DNA of 64,000 nt from VBAS01 sp963773465. Its GTDB lineage: Bacteria; Bacteroidota; Bacteroidia; Chitinophagales; Chitinophagaceae. The translations under genes and the position numbers were made by a program. The DNA is taken from the NCBI GenBank assembly GCA_963773465.1, contig CAVZBF010000004.1:1054001-1118000 (forward strand). The letters are read 5' to 3'. Under the pieces are notes generated by a model. It was not told the origin of the DNA. It ran no database searches and saw nothing but the letters and a program-made list of their open reading frames with translations. This document shows positions 16,791 through 26,743 of the stretch, in pieces; the stretch's first letter is position 1, and each line of letters begins with the position of its first letter.

Positions 16791-18278
16791 ATGAAACTGC
16801 TTCTTCTTCTTATCGGGTTGGCAGTTGCCGGTTACTCTAACGCACAGAACAACCGGGGCGAGTTTGCAACAAATTTAAACGGGTTGATGTACAGCGATGC
16901 TGATATGCGGCAACTTCGTTTTATTGTCGACTCCCTGAATCTTAAATTCAAAACCTGTCCTTTAAATAAAACATTTTATTCCCTTCCGCAGGCAAGGGTT
17001 TATTATGTTTTGTTTAAGAGCAAAGACAATGATCTGCGGGAAATAAAAAAAGATCTCGATGCCCAAACCGCATTTGCTGACGTAATTCAAAAATATTCTT
17101 CCTTCATTGAAATACTGGATACGGCAAACCTTTTGATAAGAACTATTTCTCATAAAAAAGAAGGTGATGAATATTATTACCTCAGCGGAGATCCTTATAG
17201 TGGATACGATGGCTTTTATTGGGATAAAAAATTCAGCAAAAAAGAAAATGCCTTTGTGAATAGGTGGATATACGATTACTCGGTTAAAAGAAAAAATGAT
17301 GATAAATATGCACTCGAAGGTCATTTCTTTCCCGAAAAGCTAAAACAGTTGCCGATCCCTGCAGCTATTGGCAGCCTGATTCAATATGTAGATTGTATGG
17401 TCGATACAAATTCCGTGGTCTTTCTCACGGATAAATATTCAAGAGGATTTAGATATAATGAACCTCGTGAAAAAGACACCAGTATTGGAATTTCAGCAAT
17501 AACAGCTTATGTAATTAAACAAATGGGGTTCGCAGGAAAAGAGCAGGATAGAAACTCTCTTGATGAAAAGCAGTTCAATTTTGCGATCAATAACCTTAAG
17601 GATGACCAGGCCTTTAAAGATCTGCTGGCCCGCACTATTGATGATCATTTAGCTAAAAAAATTTCTAACAGCCAGTTAGAAGACCTTGCGCAGCACCTGG
17701 GACTCTATGATAAAGCATTATTGCTGAAAAGGAGTTATCGGGTAATGGGATCCTGCAGCCAGGACATCTCTCCCCGCCTTCACGCAAAAGATATAGCTAT
17801 ACTGGCGGCTCAATCTCATGGGTGGGATATTTTTTTAAGGGCACACTTAGATATAATGAATGATCGCTTTGAGCGGGTAACAGACGGAAGTTATGCATAT
17901 GGGGACAGGAAAACTTACCTGAAAGAACTCGAAGAATTAAACCTGAACATTGTCGACCTGATGATTGGTCTTACTTTACGGGCAGATAATGTTGCGAAGA
18001 ATCATTATTATAATACAGTCTGGAGGACTGGCTGGGCATTAACCGAAAGCAAAGAAAAAGACCGCTTCGAAGAAACGGCGATAGCACTAATGAAAAATAA
18101 TCAATTGGATGAGTTTAATCGTGGCCTGGTGTTTTTATTATTCCACATATATCTTAGTTACCTTAACGAAAAAGAACAACAAGAAAAAATTGATTTGTTG
18201 AAATCCGAAATAAATTCATTCCCATCATTTCTGCAAACATCCATTAACAAGCTTGAGATCAGAAAAAGAAGCGATTGA
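16791..18278 (+). CDS. Secreted protein of unknown function
   Basis: 495 residues with a clear signal peptide (MKLLLLLIGLAVAGYSNAQ). The mature part is mainly alpha-helical with scattered Trp/Tyr residues, for example GWDIFLRAHLDIMNDRF and NTVWRTGWALTESKEKDRFEE-type segments written here in part. No catalytic motif or known family was recognised. It is preceded by a 57-base gap after the NadR-like gene and followed closely by a glycosyltransferase. Confidence 0.7.
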   Translation: MKLLLLLIGLAVAGYSNAQNNRGEFATNLNGLMYSDADMRQLRFIVDSLNLKFKTCPLNKTFYSLPQARVYYVLFKSKDNDLREIKKDLDAQTAFADVIQKYSSFIEILDTANLLIRTISHKKEGDEYYYLSGDPYSGYDGFYWDKKFSKKENAFVNRWIYDYSVKRKNDDKYALEGHFFPEKLKQLPIPAAIGSLIQYVDCMVDTNSVVFLTDKYSRGFRYNEPREKDTSIGISAITAYVIKQMGFAGKEQDRNSLDEKQFNFAINNLKDDQAFKDLLARTIDDHLAKKISNSQLEDLAQHLGLYDKALLLKRSYRVMGSCSQDISPRLHAKDIAILAAQSHGWDIFLRAHLDIMNDRFERVTDGSYAYGDRKTYLKELEELNLNIVDLMIGLTLRADNVAKNHYYNTVWRTGWALTESKEKDRFEETAIALMKNNQLDEFNRGLVFLLFHIYLSYLNEKEQQEKIDLLKSEINSFPSFLQTSINKLEIRKRSD

Positions 18279-18310
18279 TACTGCTGCCTCTTTGTTTCTA
18301 TATTTGAAAA

Positions 18311-19693
18311 ATGATTTTTCGGCTTAACGACACATTTCTCAAGCGTCATCGGTTACTTTTTTACAGCGCCTGGTTACTCCTTGCATTGGCGCAGTCTGCT
18401 TCCACCGAACTGATAGCTGATGAGGCTTATTACTGGGTGTATTCACGTTTTCCTGCCTGGGGTTATTTTGATCATCCGCCAATGATCGCCATCCTGATCA
18501 AATCCGGCTATGCGATCTTTAATAATGAATTGGGCGTAAGATTGATTTGTGCTTTGCTCAGCACAGCTACAATTATAATAACCGAATCACTAACGGAAAA
18601 AAGAAATCCATTTTTATTTTACACAATTGTTTTAAGCATTGGTGTTTTGCAGATCATAGGTTTTCTTGCTGTGCCTGATACGCCCTTATTATTTTTTACC
18701 GCTGTATTTTTTTACACATACCGGCTCTTTGTAAAAAAAATAAATTGGCAAAATGCGTTGTTGCTTGGCCTGGCAATTACTTTACTTTTCTACACTAAAT
18801 ATCATGGGTTGCTGATAGTGCTTTTTACCGTTTTATCAAATATTAAATTACTAACCCGCTGGCAAACATGGCTTGCCGCGCTGTTTGTTTTAATATTATA
18901 TGCTCCGCATTTATACTGGCAATGGGAACATGACTGGATGAGTTTTCGTTATCATCTTTTTGAAAGCAATGTCAGCGCATATAAATTTTCCTACACTACT
19001 GATTATTTACTTGGACAATTATTGCTTGCGGGACCATTAGCGGGATTTATTCTTTTGCCCGCAGCTTTTATTTATAAAACAAAAGGTCAAACTGAAAAAG
19101 CATTAAAGTTTACATTGATCGGTGTCTATTCTATTTTTTTAATAAGTTCTTTTCGCGGAAAAGTAGAAACGAATTGGACAATGCCTGCATTGATTCCTTT
19201 AATTGTATTGAGTCATCAGTTTATTATTGATAAAATTTCCTGGATAAAACCATTGCGGATAATTGCATTTATTTCTCTTTTACTCATCATTGCCGGCCGT
19301 TTTTATCTTGTAATTGATATCGGGCCAGACAATCCGACAAAAGGAATATTCCATAACAATAGAGCATGGGCTAAAGCAATTGCAGAAAAAACCGGTGATC
19401 TGCCTGTTGTATTTAATAATAATTATCAGCGTGCTTCTTTATTTTGGTTTTATAGCGGCAAGCAATCGCATTCACACAATCCATATTGGGACAGGAGAAA
19501 CAATTATAATTTCTGGCCAACGGAAAGTAATTTATTAGGGAAAAAAGTTTTTTTAGCTGATGTATACGGCATCCACACTTTTGCCGATTCAGTAAAAACG
19601 AAAAAAGGGATGGGTTGGATTAACATTGGATTCAATGTATGCAGGATTAGGAGCAATAAAAATCATTCCCCCATGAAAAAACTTTTGTGCTGA
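18311..19693 (+). CDS. ArnT/PMT-like glycosyltransferase family 39 membrane protein (C-terminus broken)
   Basis: 460 residues with about ten membrane helices. The N-terminal loop has the family's acidic motif DEAYYWVY followed by WGYFDHPPM. Such enzymes transfer a sugar from a polyprenyl-phosphate donor to lipid, protein or glycan acceptors outside the inner membrane. The protein ends at 19693 after a stretch that no longer reads as family sequence, while coherent protein continues in other frames to about 20000. A TATATTTG lies at 18299-18306 only five bases before the ATG, too close for an ordinary leader. Confidence 0.8.
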   Translation: MIFRLNDTFLKRHRLLFYSAWLLLALAQSASTELIADEAYYWVYSRFPAWGYFDHPPMIAILIKSGYAIFNNELGVRLICALLSTATIIITESLTEKRNPFLFYTIVLSIGVLQIIGFLAVPDTPLLFFTAVFFYTYRLFVKKINWQNALLLGLAITLLFYTKYHGLLIVLFTVLSNIKLLTRWQTWLAALFVLILYAPHLYWQWEHDWMSFRYHLFESNVSAYKFSYTTDYLLGQLLLAGPLAGFILLPAAFIYKTKGQTEKALKFTLIGVYSIFLISSFRGKVETNWTMPALIPLIVLSHQFIIDKISWIKPLRIIAFISLLLIIAGRFYLVIDIGPDNPTKGIFHNNRAWAKAIAEKTGDLPVVFNNNYQRASLFWFYSGKQSHSHNPYWDRRNNYNFWPTESNLLGKKVFLADVYGIHTFADSVKTKKGMGWINIGFNVCRIRSNKNHSPMKKLLC

Positions 19694-20004
19694 ACTACAA
19701 TTTTCTGAAAATAAATATTACAACTCAAAATACCGGGGCAATACCGGAGTTTTTTATTAGCACATTCAGACTTAGAAACTGAATTAATTGTTGGGATATT
19801 TGATGAAAAAGATCTTTTAAAGGAATATAAAACAGGAATTACCGCACAGCAAATGATAAAGCAGACCGTGCCTTTTGAAATTGACCTTATGAGCTTGCCG
19901 AAAGGCAGCGGCGAAATACAGGTTTGGTATCAGGTCAAAACAATATTTGATAACGCACAACAGCGAAACAATTCATCTTACAGGTCTTTGATCCTATTTC
20001 TTTT
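19694..20004 (+). pseudogene. Out-of-frame C-terminal domain remnant of the GT39 gene
   Basis: Two stretches of credible protein in different frames follow the GT39 stop: one beginning VLNYNFLKINITTQNTG (about 19687-19780) and one with ELIVGIFDEKDLLKEY continuing to PFEIDLMSLPKGSGE (about 19782-19950). They look like the soluble beta-rich domain that ends related membrane glycosyltransferases. At least two indels separate them from the upstream frame. The region then converges on mtgA. Confidence 0.55.
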
Positions 20005-20721
20005 TTACGCTCGGTATTCTGTTGTCCAATTAAATCGCTGGATATCAGGATCGCCCTGAAGGTTATTCATTTGCTGCATTACCCATTGCCTCCTTCCCGC
20101 AACAGAATTTGATAATGGTTTTACGGTATAAATTTTAGGGTTGCGCAAACAAGAAGCGATCGTTGCTGCTTCCGCTCTCGTTAAGGATGACGCCGGTTTA
20201 TTAAAATAAGATTGTGATGCTGCCTCGATCCCATAAATTCCTCTTCCCATTTCAATCACATTCAAATACACTTCAAGAATTCTTTGCTTTCCCCAAATCA
20301 ATTCGATCATAAAAGTAAAATACGCTTCCAGGCCTTTTCGTATCCAGCTTCGTCCCTGCCATAAGAAAACATTTTTTGCTACCTGCTGACTGATGGTGCT
20401 TGCTCCCCGGGTTCGATTAGGTTTCTTTTTATTATATGCCATTGCTTTTTTAATGTTCTTCCAATCAAACCCGCTGTGATCAGGAAATAACTGGTCCTCT
20501 GCAGCGATAACTGCCAGCTTCGCATTCTCAGAGATCTTATTCCGGTTTATATAATCTCTTTTTAATCCGTCGCCGCTTACCCAGCTTACCAATTGTGTAA
20601 TGGTGATTGGCGGATTCACCCATTTAAAAAGAATGATGCAGAAGAGGTGGAAGAAAAAAAGAAATATGAAAATTCGTTTCGTCCATTTCCAGATCTTTTT
20701 TAAAAGTAGGCGTGCCTTCAT
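20005..20721 (-). CDS. mtgA: Monofunctional biosynthetic peptidoglycan transglycosylase (GT51)
   Basis: 238 residues from the ATG at 20719-20721. An N-terminal membrane anchor (residues about 15-35) is followed by the GT51 core: AEDQLFPDHSGFDW with the catalytic Glu, RGASTISQQVAKN, and KQRILEVYLNVIEMGRGIYGIEAA. The protein polymerises glycan strands from lipid II at the outer face of the inner membrane; no transpeptidase domain is attached. It begins 24 bases after the LysE-like gene on the same strand. Confidence 0.92.
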   Translation of the reverse strand: MKARLLLKKIWKWTKRIFIFLFFFHLFCIILFKWVNPPITITQLVSWVSGDGLKRDYINRNKISENAKLAVIAAEDQLFPDHSGFDWKNIKKAMAYNKKKPNRTRGASTISQQVAKNVFLWQGRSWIRKGLEAYFTFMIELIWGKQRILEVYLNVIEMGRGIYGIEAASQSYFNKPASSLTRAEAATIASCLRNPKIYTVKPLSNSVAGRRQWVMQQMNNLQGDPDIQRFNWTTEYRA

Positions 20722-20745
20722 CAGCTGCAAAATAATCTTTAGATT

Positions 20746-21374
20746 TTATCTGCGTAAAAAATCAGGCCCCAAAGTAACACCAAGCCCAAAGCCAAGCAAT
20801 ACAAGTCCATTAATGCGACTTAGTATTTGTATGTTGTGGGGTGTCAATTTTTTCCTGATCTTTTGCGCCATCATTACTTTTAAAATATCTGTTGACAGCA
20901 CAAACGCAAGACAGGTAACAAATACAATGATCGCGGTTTTCTCTTGAAAGTGTAATAAGTGTAGTGGAAGTTGTAAGCCAGAAAATAAAAACATTTGGGT
21001 TGAGTGTATTCATAAAAAAACCGGAGAGAAATGTTTTTACATAATCTTTTTTGCTAAGCTGTAAAACCTGCACCCCGCTATCATCCACTTTTATTTTTTT
21101 AAAAAAAAGAAAAAAGATGCCCATTGAAATCAAAAATACACTGCCGGCGATTCCGATAAAATTTTTATGCTGTTACCATGTAGGAAAACATTTGCGTAAA
21201 GACATTGCTGACCACTACAAGTGTAATATCAGAAGCAGAAACACCTAATATAAAAGAAATACCGCCGCGATGGCCGCTGTTCAGGCTTTGTTTTATAATT
21301 GAGAAAATAACGGGCCCTACCGATATGCTCAGTAATAAACCAAGTGTAAGTCCTTTTAGTAATGCTTCGAACAT
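20746..21374 (-). pseudogene. LysE/RhtB family amino-acid exporter, two frameshifts
   Basis: Starting at 21374, family sequence runs in three frames. First, LTLGLLLSISVGPVIFSIIKQ with the Gly/Pro motif. After about 21165, GIAGSVFLISMGIFFLFF, then FMNTLNPNVFIFWL. After about 20940, KTAIIVFVTCLAFVLSTD to the end at 20746. Rejoining gives about 208 residues and six helices, the normal size. Family role: export of amino acids or similar solutes through the inner membrane. Each segment stays conserved, so the breaks are recent or artefactual. Confidence 0.75.
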
Positions 21375-21441
21375 GAAACAAGGCTTGCCTGTTTTTAAAG
21401 ATTACTTTATATTAATGCAATATTTCCTTTGCACAAAACAA

Positions 21442-22114
21442 ATGAAAATAATTCTTACCACAACGCTGTATTTGCTATTTATAATTATGGTGATTCCTGT
21501 CGTCGCGCAAAAAAGGAAATCTTCAACCGGCTACATAATCACACAAGCAAATGACACGATTGCTTGTGAATTTGCCCCGTATAATTGGAAAAAGCAACCG
21601 GTTTCACTAAAGGTCAGGATCGATGGAAAGTGATACTATTTTCAACGCCGGAGCGATATCCGGTTTTATGAATTCATCAGGCGCTCAATTTGTATCCCGT
21701 AAGATTGAGCTCTTTAAATACAACAAGGAAATTCAAACAGCGACACCGGATGATGTTCCGTGGTCTCAAATTATTCCTGCAGCGTTTTTAAAAATCTTAT
21801 ACAGTGGTAAAACAAGGCTCTATTTTTATAAAGATGTTCTGGGTTATGATCATTATTTTATTGAAAAAAATTCCATATTGAAGGAGATCTATTTGCATCT
21901 TTATTCTACAGGAGGCGGACATGCTATTTCACCCAAAAATCCTTATAAGAAACCTGTCGTTATATATTATTTCCAATATTATTATGGGCTAAAAGAAATA
22001 ATGCAGGATTGCACAGATATTTTTCCGGAAGTTGAGAAAACCGAGTTTACTGTTAAATCGATCATATCTCTGCTAAAAAAATATGATAAGTGCCCGGTTT
22101 TACCTGGTAATTAA
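21442..22114 (+). pseudogene. Secreted hypothetical protein, one frameshift
   Basis: ATG 21442 starts a signal peptide (hydrophobic core TLYLLFIIMVIPVVAQ), then TGYIITQANDTIACEFAPYN. The frame stops at 21633 after GGAAAG; dropping one A continues into ESDTIFNAGAISGFMNSSG and onward to KYDKCPVLPGN at 22114. The rejoined protein has about 223 residues and a single late Cys. It resembles secreted proteins of unknown function seen in Bacteroidota. No enzyme motif was recognised. Confidence 0.6.
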
Positions 22115-22117
22115 TTT

Positions 22118-23660
22118 TTATACGTTTTTTCCATTTTCTAAAAACCTGTTCCAGTCTTCCAGCATCTTTCCTTTCATCACTCTTGGAAATTTATGCTGGC
22201 TGCCCAGCTTTCCTTTCAGCTCCATAAATTTCATAAATTTTTCTTCCGGCAATTACTTCCAGAAAAACTTCTTTTAAAGCGCTGTCTCTTTCGGTAGCAT
22301 AGTCGTCATTCAGTTTGCGCAGGTGTTGATCAATTTTATTTTTCAGCACTTCATGTATCGCAATTATCATTGCTGGCTATATACCATTTGTGAGCAAAAA
22401 AGTTTTGTATGCGGAAAACCGACAACTGTGTATTCCGGAATGCTGATATTCAATTCTTCACTTACCAGTTCAATGGCTTTATTCATATTTTCCACACTCA
22501 GGTGTTCGCCGGTAAGGCTAAGAAAATGTTTGGTACGACCGGTGATGACAACTTCGCATGTTTTCAACATCTACAAATTTGATCGTATCGCCGATCAGGT
22601 ATCGCCATGCGCCGGCATTGGTGCTCATCAGCAACGCATATTCTTTTCCTTCTTCCACTTCATGGATCATTATTGCATCAGGATTTTCGATAATATTTCC
22701 GTCGTGATCAAAATTTTTATCATCAAATGGAACAAACTCAAAGAAAATATTATTATTCAAGAACAAGCTGCATTCCTTTAGCATGTTCTCTTGTTTTGTA
22801 TCCAATAAATCCTTCGCTTGACAAATAATTCTCGATATAGACAATCGGTTTACCCAATAATTTTTCAAACCCTTTTTTATATGGCTCAAATGCAACGCCG
22901 CCATGAACAAAGAATCCGAAGTTGGGCCATATCTCATGAATGTTTTTCACTTTGTAATGTTCGATCACCATTTCCATACACATCTGGCACCAGGCAGGCA
23001 CACCAACAATATATCCGATGTCCCATTCACGGGCATGCTCAACAATTTCATTCAGCTTTTCGTTCCAATCCTTCATTGCGGCAATTCTTCCTCCGGGTTT
23101 ATAAAATGTCTGGAACCAGAAGGGTCGTTTCTTAGCAAGTATGCCGCTAAGATCACCTGCATACCAACCTGCTTTTCCTTTTTGCAGATCGGTAGCTCCG
23201 CCAATCATCAGAAAACCTTTTGTCATTGCGTTATATGGAAGCATCTTCATAGCTAAAAAGTGTCAACAATTGTCTTAAATAGTTGATCGTATTGCTGCGC
23301 AACATTTCTCTGGTAACAGGAATATATTTACTCGCTGCTTCTGATGTGCCGGAGCTAAGAGCATAATATTTTATTTTACCCGGCCATGCTACATCGGGCA
23401 CTCCTTCCAGTGTTTTTTTCCACCATTCAGAATAAATTTTATTGTAATCATGCACGGGCACTAATTCCTGGAAATTTTTTGCCGGGATGCTTACTTAAAA
23501 GAATATCATCAAACCGGTATCGCTGGCCAAATTCAGTGAACCTTGCTTTGCGAAGGAGCTTTTTCAAAACTCTTATTTGCTGTCGGCGGGGATCGTTTTG
23601 CGGAATGCGTAATGCGGCAGCAATTGCTTTCGGAATTTTTATATCAATGATGTTGGCCAT
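22118..23660 (-). pseudogene. GH3-family acyl-adenylate enzyme, at least five frameshifts
   Basis: GH3 (auxin-conjugate-synthetase-like) sequence can be followed across the whole interval in changing frames. Segments are QQIRVLKKLLRKARFTEFGQ, YYALSSGTSEAASKYIPVT (the ATP-binding serine-rich motif), GIPAWCQM-like VGVPAWCQMCMEM, YIENYLSSEGFIGYK, ALLMSTNAGAWRYLIGDTI and VITGRTKHFLSLTGEHLS. The end is RVMKGKMLEDWNRFL at 22118. Breaks fall near 23460, 23250, 22770, 22560 and between 22375 and 22250. Bacterial GH3 proteins form acyl-amide bonds on unknown substrates. With this many indels the gene is either dead or in a badly assembled stretch. Confidence 0.8.
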
Positions 23661-23739
23661 TCAGGTTTACTAAGTTACGATTGTTCACAGGATCGGGGCG
23701 AATATACTATGATGTGATGAAAAGTTCATCAATGCATGA

Positions 23740-24595
23740 TCAACGGAAGAGCAGGCCCAGCTTTGCCAGCATTTTACGAAAGGTTATACCTGTTTTTAAC
23801 AATAAAGTGTGCCCCGCCGATCTGTGGCTATAATGTTTCTTTACAAACAGGTCCATCGCATCGTAAAAATCCTCGATATATTTATTATTATATGTAGTGC
23901 TCCCGCCCTTTAGGTGTGTAACGCTAATAGCACCCAAATAATAATTTTTATACCCTGCCTGGTTAATACGGATGCTCAGGTCAATATCTTCTCCATACAT
24001 AAAGAAATCTTCATCAAAGCCATTGATCTTTTCAAACACTTCTCTTTTTATCATCAGGAATGCGCCGGATAAAATTTCAACGGGATTGTTTTCGTTTTCG
24101 GGTAAATGACCCTGATAATATTTTGCAAACATTTTGGATGATGGAAAAATTGCAGCAAATCCAAATAATTTAAAAAAAGATGCCGAAGGTGACGGCATTC
24201 CTCTTTTCGATTCTTTTAAGAAATATTCCTTTGCTATTAAGCATTCTTACACCCACTGCACCGGCATCAGGATTTGTTTTAAAAAAAGAGAGGCAATCTG
24301 TCAAACACGTTGCTGTTAAAATGGTATCGGGATTTAAGAAAAGGATGAATTCGCCTGAAGAAACTTTAAATCCCTGGTTACAGGCTTTTGCAAATCCCAA
24401 ATTTTTATCATTAAAAATAAATTCTTACATCAGGAAAATTTGCAGATAAATAATCTTTAGTTCCATCGATAGAATTATTATCAACAATAATTATTTCACT
24501 GTCGATTGCCGGCAAGAGCTTTCTTTACAGAAATAAGACATTGCCCGATCAGTAATCTTTGAATTATAGCCGACTATGATAACAGATAAAAGCAT
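23740..24595 (-). pseudogene. Family 2 glycosyltransferase, several frameshifts
   Basis: From ATG 24593-24595 the frame reads MLLSVIIVGYNSKITD, the start of a GT2 nucleotide-binding fold. Breaks between about 24530 and 24400 are followed by GFAKACNQGFKVSSGEF and FLNPDTILT (the DXD-type metal motif). A further break near 24190 leads into SGAFLMIKREVFEKINGFDEDFFMYGEDIDL and the C-terminal helix at 23740. The reconstructed protein would be about 285 residues, similar to rhamnosyltransferases that extend surface polysaccharides. It precedes the GH3 gene on the same strand by 80 bases. Confidence 0.78.
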
Positions 24596-24617
24596 GATTG
24601 TTTCAATCAAATCTAAT

Positions 24618-24662
24618 CCCGATAAATATCGGGACTAAAATCTGATCCCGAAAATTTTCAGG
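24618..24662. repeat. Paired CCCGA hairpins upstream of suhB
   Basis: CCCGATAAATATCGGG at 24618-24633 is a hairpin with seven-base arms, and CCCGAAAATTTTCAGG at 24647-24662 is a second, slightly imperfect one. Both are preceded by similar AAATCT(A/G)AT sequence, so the unit is a tandem pair. Related CCCGATAGC-type hairpins occur at 26614-26631 and 61251-61271. Confidence 0.65.
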
Positions 24663-24687
24663 ACTTAAATCGGCTATATCTTTGCCC

Positions 24688-25461
24688 ATGCTTAAACAAA
24701 CATTGCTGGAAGCGGTTCAGGCGGGCGGAATGGAGTTAAAAAGATTTTTTAATAGCAATTTTGAAATTTCACATAAAGAAGGAGTAAATAATCTTGTAAC
24801 CGAAGCAGATCATGCGTCTGAAGAAGCGATCATTAAAATAATCAAGAAAAATTTTCCTGATCACCAGGTATTGGCTGAAGAAACCGGCGAACATAAACGT
24901 GATTCAAATTATAAATGGATAATTGATCCTATTGACGGCACCGTAAATTTTGCTCATGGCATTCCTTTGTGTTGCGTTGCGATTGCAGTTGAAAAAGACG
25001 AAGAGATCATCATGTCATCCGTTTATGCTCCTGTCTTAAACGAATTATACTTTGCAGAAAAAGGAAAAGGTGCATGGCTGAACGAAAAAAAAATTTCTGT
25101 AAGCGATGAGCCTGATGTGCACAAATCATGTTTGGTTACGGGGTTTCCATATACATATATACATATGCCAAATGGGCCATTGGAAGTTTTTGGCCGCTTA
25201 ATAAGAAAAGGAATTCCTGTGAGAAGATTGGGTTCAGCCTGTATTGATCTTTGCTGGGTTGCCTGCGGCAGGTTTGATGGTTTTTATGAGCATAAACTGG
25301 AAGCATGGGATAGTGCTGCAGGTTATTTAATGGTGGAAGAAGCGGGAGGAAAAGTGACCGATCATGATGGAAAAAAATTTTCTATTTACCAGCATCGCAT
25401 AGTTGCCACAAATGGGAAAATTCATGATGAGTTATTGAAATGGGTAAACGATGAATTGTAG
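24688..25461 (+). CDS. suhB: Inositol-1-monophosphatase family protein
   Basis: 257 residues from ATG 24688, preferred over a TTG six bases earlier. Metal-binding motifs of the family are present: EETGEH at about 70, IDPIDGTVNFAHG at about 82-94 and EAWDSAAGYLMVEEAGG at about 208-224. The enzyme class removes phosphate from inositol monophosphate or related sugar phosphates with Mg2+; in E. coli SuhB also aids rRNA transcription. The gene is followed 52 bases later by thiL on the same strand. Confidence 0.88.
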   Translation: MLKQTLLEAVQAGGMELKRFFNSNFEISHKEGVNNLVTEADHASEEAIIKIIKKNFPDHQVLAEETGEHKRDSNYKWIIDPIDGTVNFAHGIPLCCVAIAVEKDEEIIMSSVYAPVLNELYFAEKGKGAWLNEKKISVSDEPDVHKSCLVTGFPYTYIHMPNGPLEVFGRLIRKGIPVRRLGSACIDLCWVACGRFDGFYEHKLEAWDSAAGYLMVEEAGGKVTDHDGKKFSIYQHRIVATNGKIHDELLKWVNDEL

Positions 25462-25513
25462 ATTGAATATTTGCAAGGAGAAGGCCCGTAACATCCGAAA
25501 CCTAAAATCTAAA

Positions 25514-26743
25514 ATGAAAATGGAAAATCGCACTGAAATATCATCTCTCGGTGAATTTGGTTTGATCGATCATTTGACCCAAAACATTGAGTTACAAAAC
25601 GCATCTTCAATAGTCGGTGTTGGTGACGATGCCGCTGTTATCGATCATTTTGGAAAACAAACGGTGGTCACAACAGACCTGCTGATCGAAGGGGTGCATT
25701 TCGATTTAATGTACACCCCGTTAAAACATCTGGGCTATAAAAGCGTTATAGTTAACCTGAGTGATGTGTACGCTATGAATGCAACGCCAACCCAAATAAC
25801 AATGAGCATTGGCATCAGTAACCGTTTCGGCGTGGAGGCGCTTGATGAATTTTATGAAGGCGTTTATGCAGCATGTGAAAAATATGGAGTTGACCTTGTT
25901 GGCGGTGATACGGCTTCTTCACAAAAAGGGTTTATTATTTCGGTAACAGCAATTGGAGAAGTAACTCCGGATAAGTTTGTAAAAAGGAGCACTGCACAAA
26001 AAGGCGATTTGCTTTGTGTAAGCGGCGACCTGGGAGCTGCCTATCTTGGCTTGCTTTTTTTAGAAAGAGAAAAAAAGATCTTCCTGGAGAGCCCTTCGGT
26101 ACAACCCGATCTTGAAGGAGAATCTTATGTTGTAGGACGATTACTTAAACCGGAGGCAAGAAAAAACATTATAGACTTTTTAGCGGAACATTCCATCATT
26201 CCAACATCGATGATGGATATAAGCGATGGGCTAAGCTCGGAGATCATACATATTTGCAAGCAAAGCAATCTTGGTTGTGTGTTGTATGAAGAAAAGATAC
26301 CGGTAGCAGAAGCAACGAAGAATGCGGCGTTTAAATTCGAGATCGACCCGACAGCATGTGCTTTAAGCGGTGGCGAAGATTATGAATTGTTATTTACCAT
26401 TCATCAATCCGACTACGAAAAAATCGTTTTAAGTGAAGAAATTAGTGTTATCGGGCATATGACCGATGCTGCCGAAGGAGCAAAAATCATTACTAAAGGA
26501 AATAATGAATTCCCGATCACTGCGCAGGGTTGGGATGCCATTGAAGAAAAGTTGAATTCGTCTATGAAAATTCTATTCAATATGCAATGTGTGAGAGAGG
26601 ATTGGCAATTGGCTCCCGATAGCCATCGGGATGGCAATTGGCAAACAGCGAATAGTTATTCCTTTGGAAAAGGCTTTTTCTTTTTGCCTATTGTCTATTG
26701 TCTATTGTCCATTGCCTATCTTCAGTTCTTGTTCCGTATCTAA
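25514..26743 (+). CDS. thiL: Thiamine-monophosphate kinase with repeat-derived C-terminal tail
   Basis: Start ATG 25514 (MKMENRTEIS) fits the family, whose N-terminus is SSLGEFGLIDHL. Signature segments are VGVGDDAAVI, TTDLLIEGVHFD, LVGGDTASS, MMDISDGLSSEI and CALSGGEDYELLFT, all in order. ThiL makes thiamine diphosphate from the monophosphate with ATP. Family-like sequence ends near base 26590. The final 45 or so residues are translated from a palindromic repeat (26605-26726) and include a hydrophobic run, so the native stop was probably replaced when the repeat arrived. The last 113 bases overlap the next gene in another frame. Confidence 0.88.
   Translation: MKMENRTEISSLGEFGLIDHLTQNIELQNASSIVGVGDDAAVIDHFGKQTVVTTDLLIEGVHFDLMYTPLKHLGYKSVIVNLSDVYAMNATPTQITMSIGISNRFGVEALDEFYEGVYAACEKYGVDLVGGDTASSQKGFIISVTAIGEVTPDKFVKRSTAQKGDLLCVSGDLGAAYLGLLFLEREKKIFLESPSVQPDLEGESYVVGRLLKPEARKNIIDFLAEHSIIPTSMMDISDGLSSEIIHICKQSNLGCVLYEEKIPVAEATKNAAFKFEIDPTACALSGGEDYELLFTIHQSDYEKIVLSEEISVIGHMTDAAEGAKIITKGNNEFPITAQGWDAIEEKLNSSMKILFNMQCVREDWQLAPDSHRDGNWQTANSYSFGKGFFFLPIVYCLLSIAYLQFLFRI
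26605..26726. repeat. GGCAATTGG/CTATTGTC palindromic repeat at the thiL-S41 junction
   Basis: The left part has GGCAATTGGCT, a CCCGATAGCCATCGGG hairpin (26614-26629) and GGCAATTGGCAAACAGCGAA. The right part has three tandem CTATTGTC-type units and ends CATTGCCTATC, roughly complementary to the left part. It encodes the tail of ThiL in one frame and the N-terminus of the S41 peptidase in another. Confidence 0.7.

Noticed and set aside
18299..18306. TATATTTG as promoter of the GT39 gene
   Set aside because: It ends five bases before the ATG, leaving almost no leader; leaderless expression is possible but unsupported.
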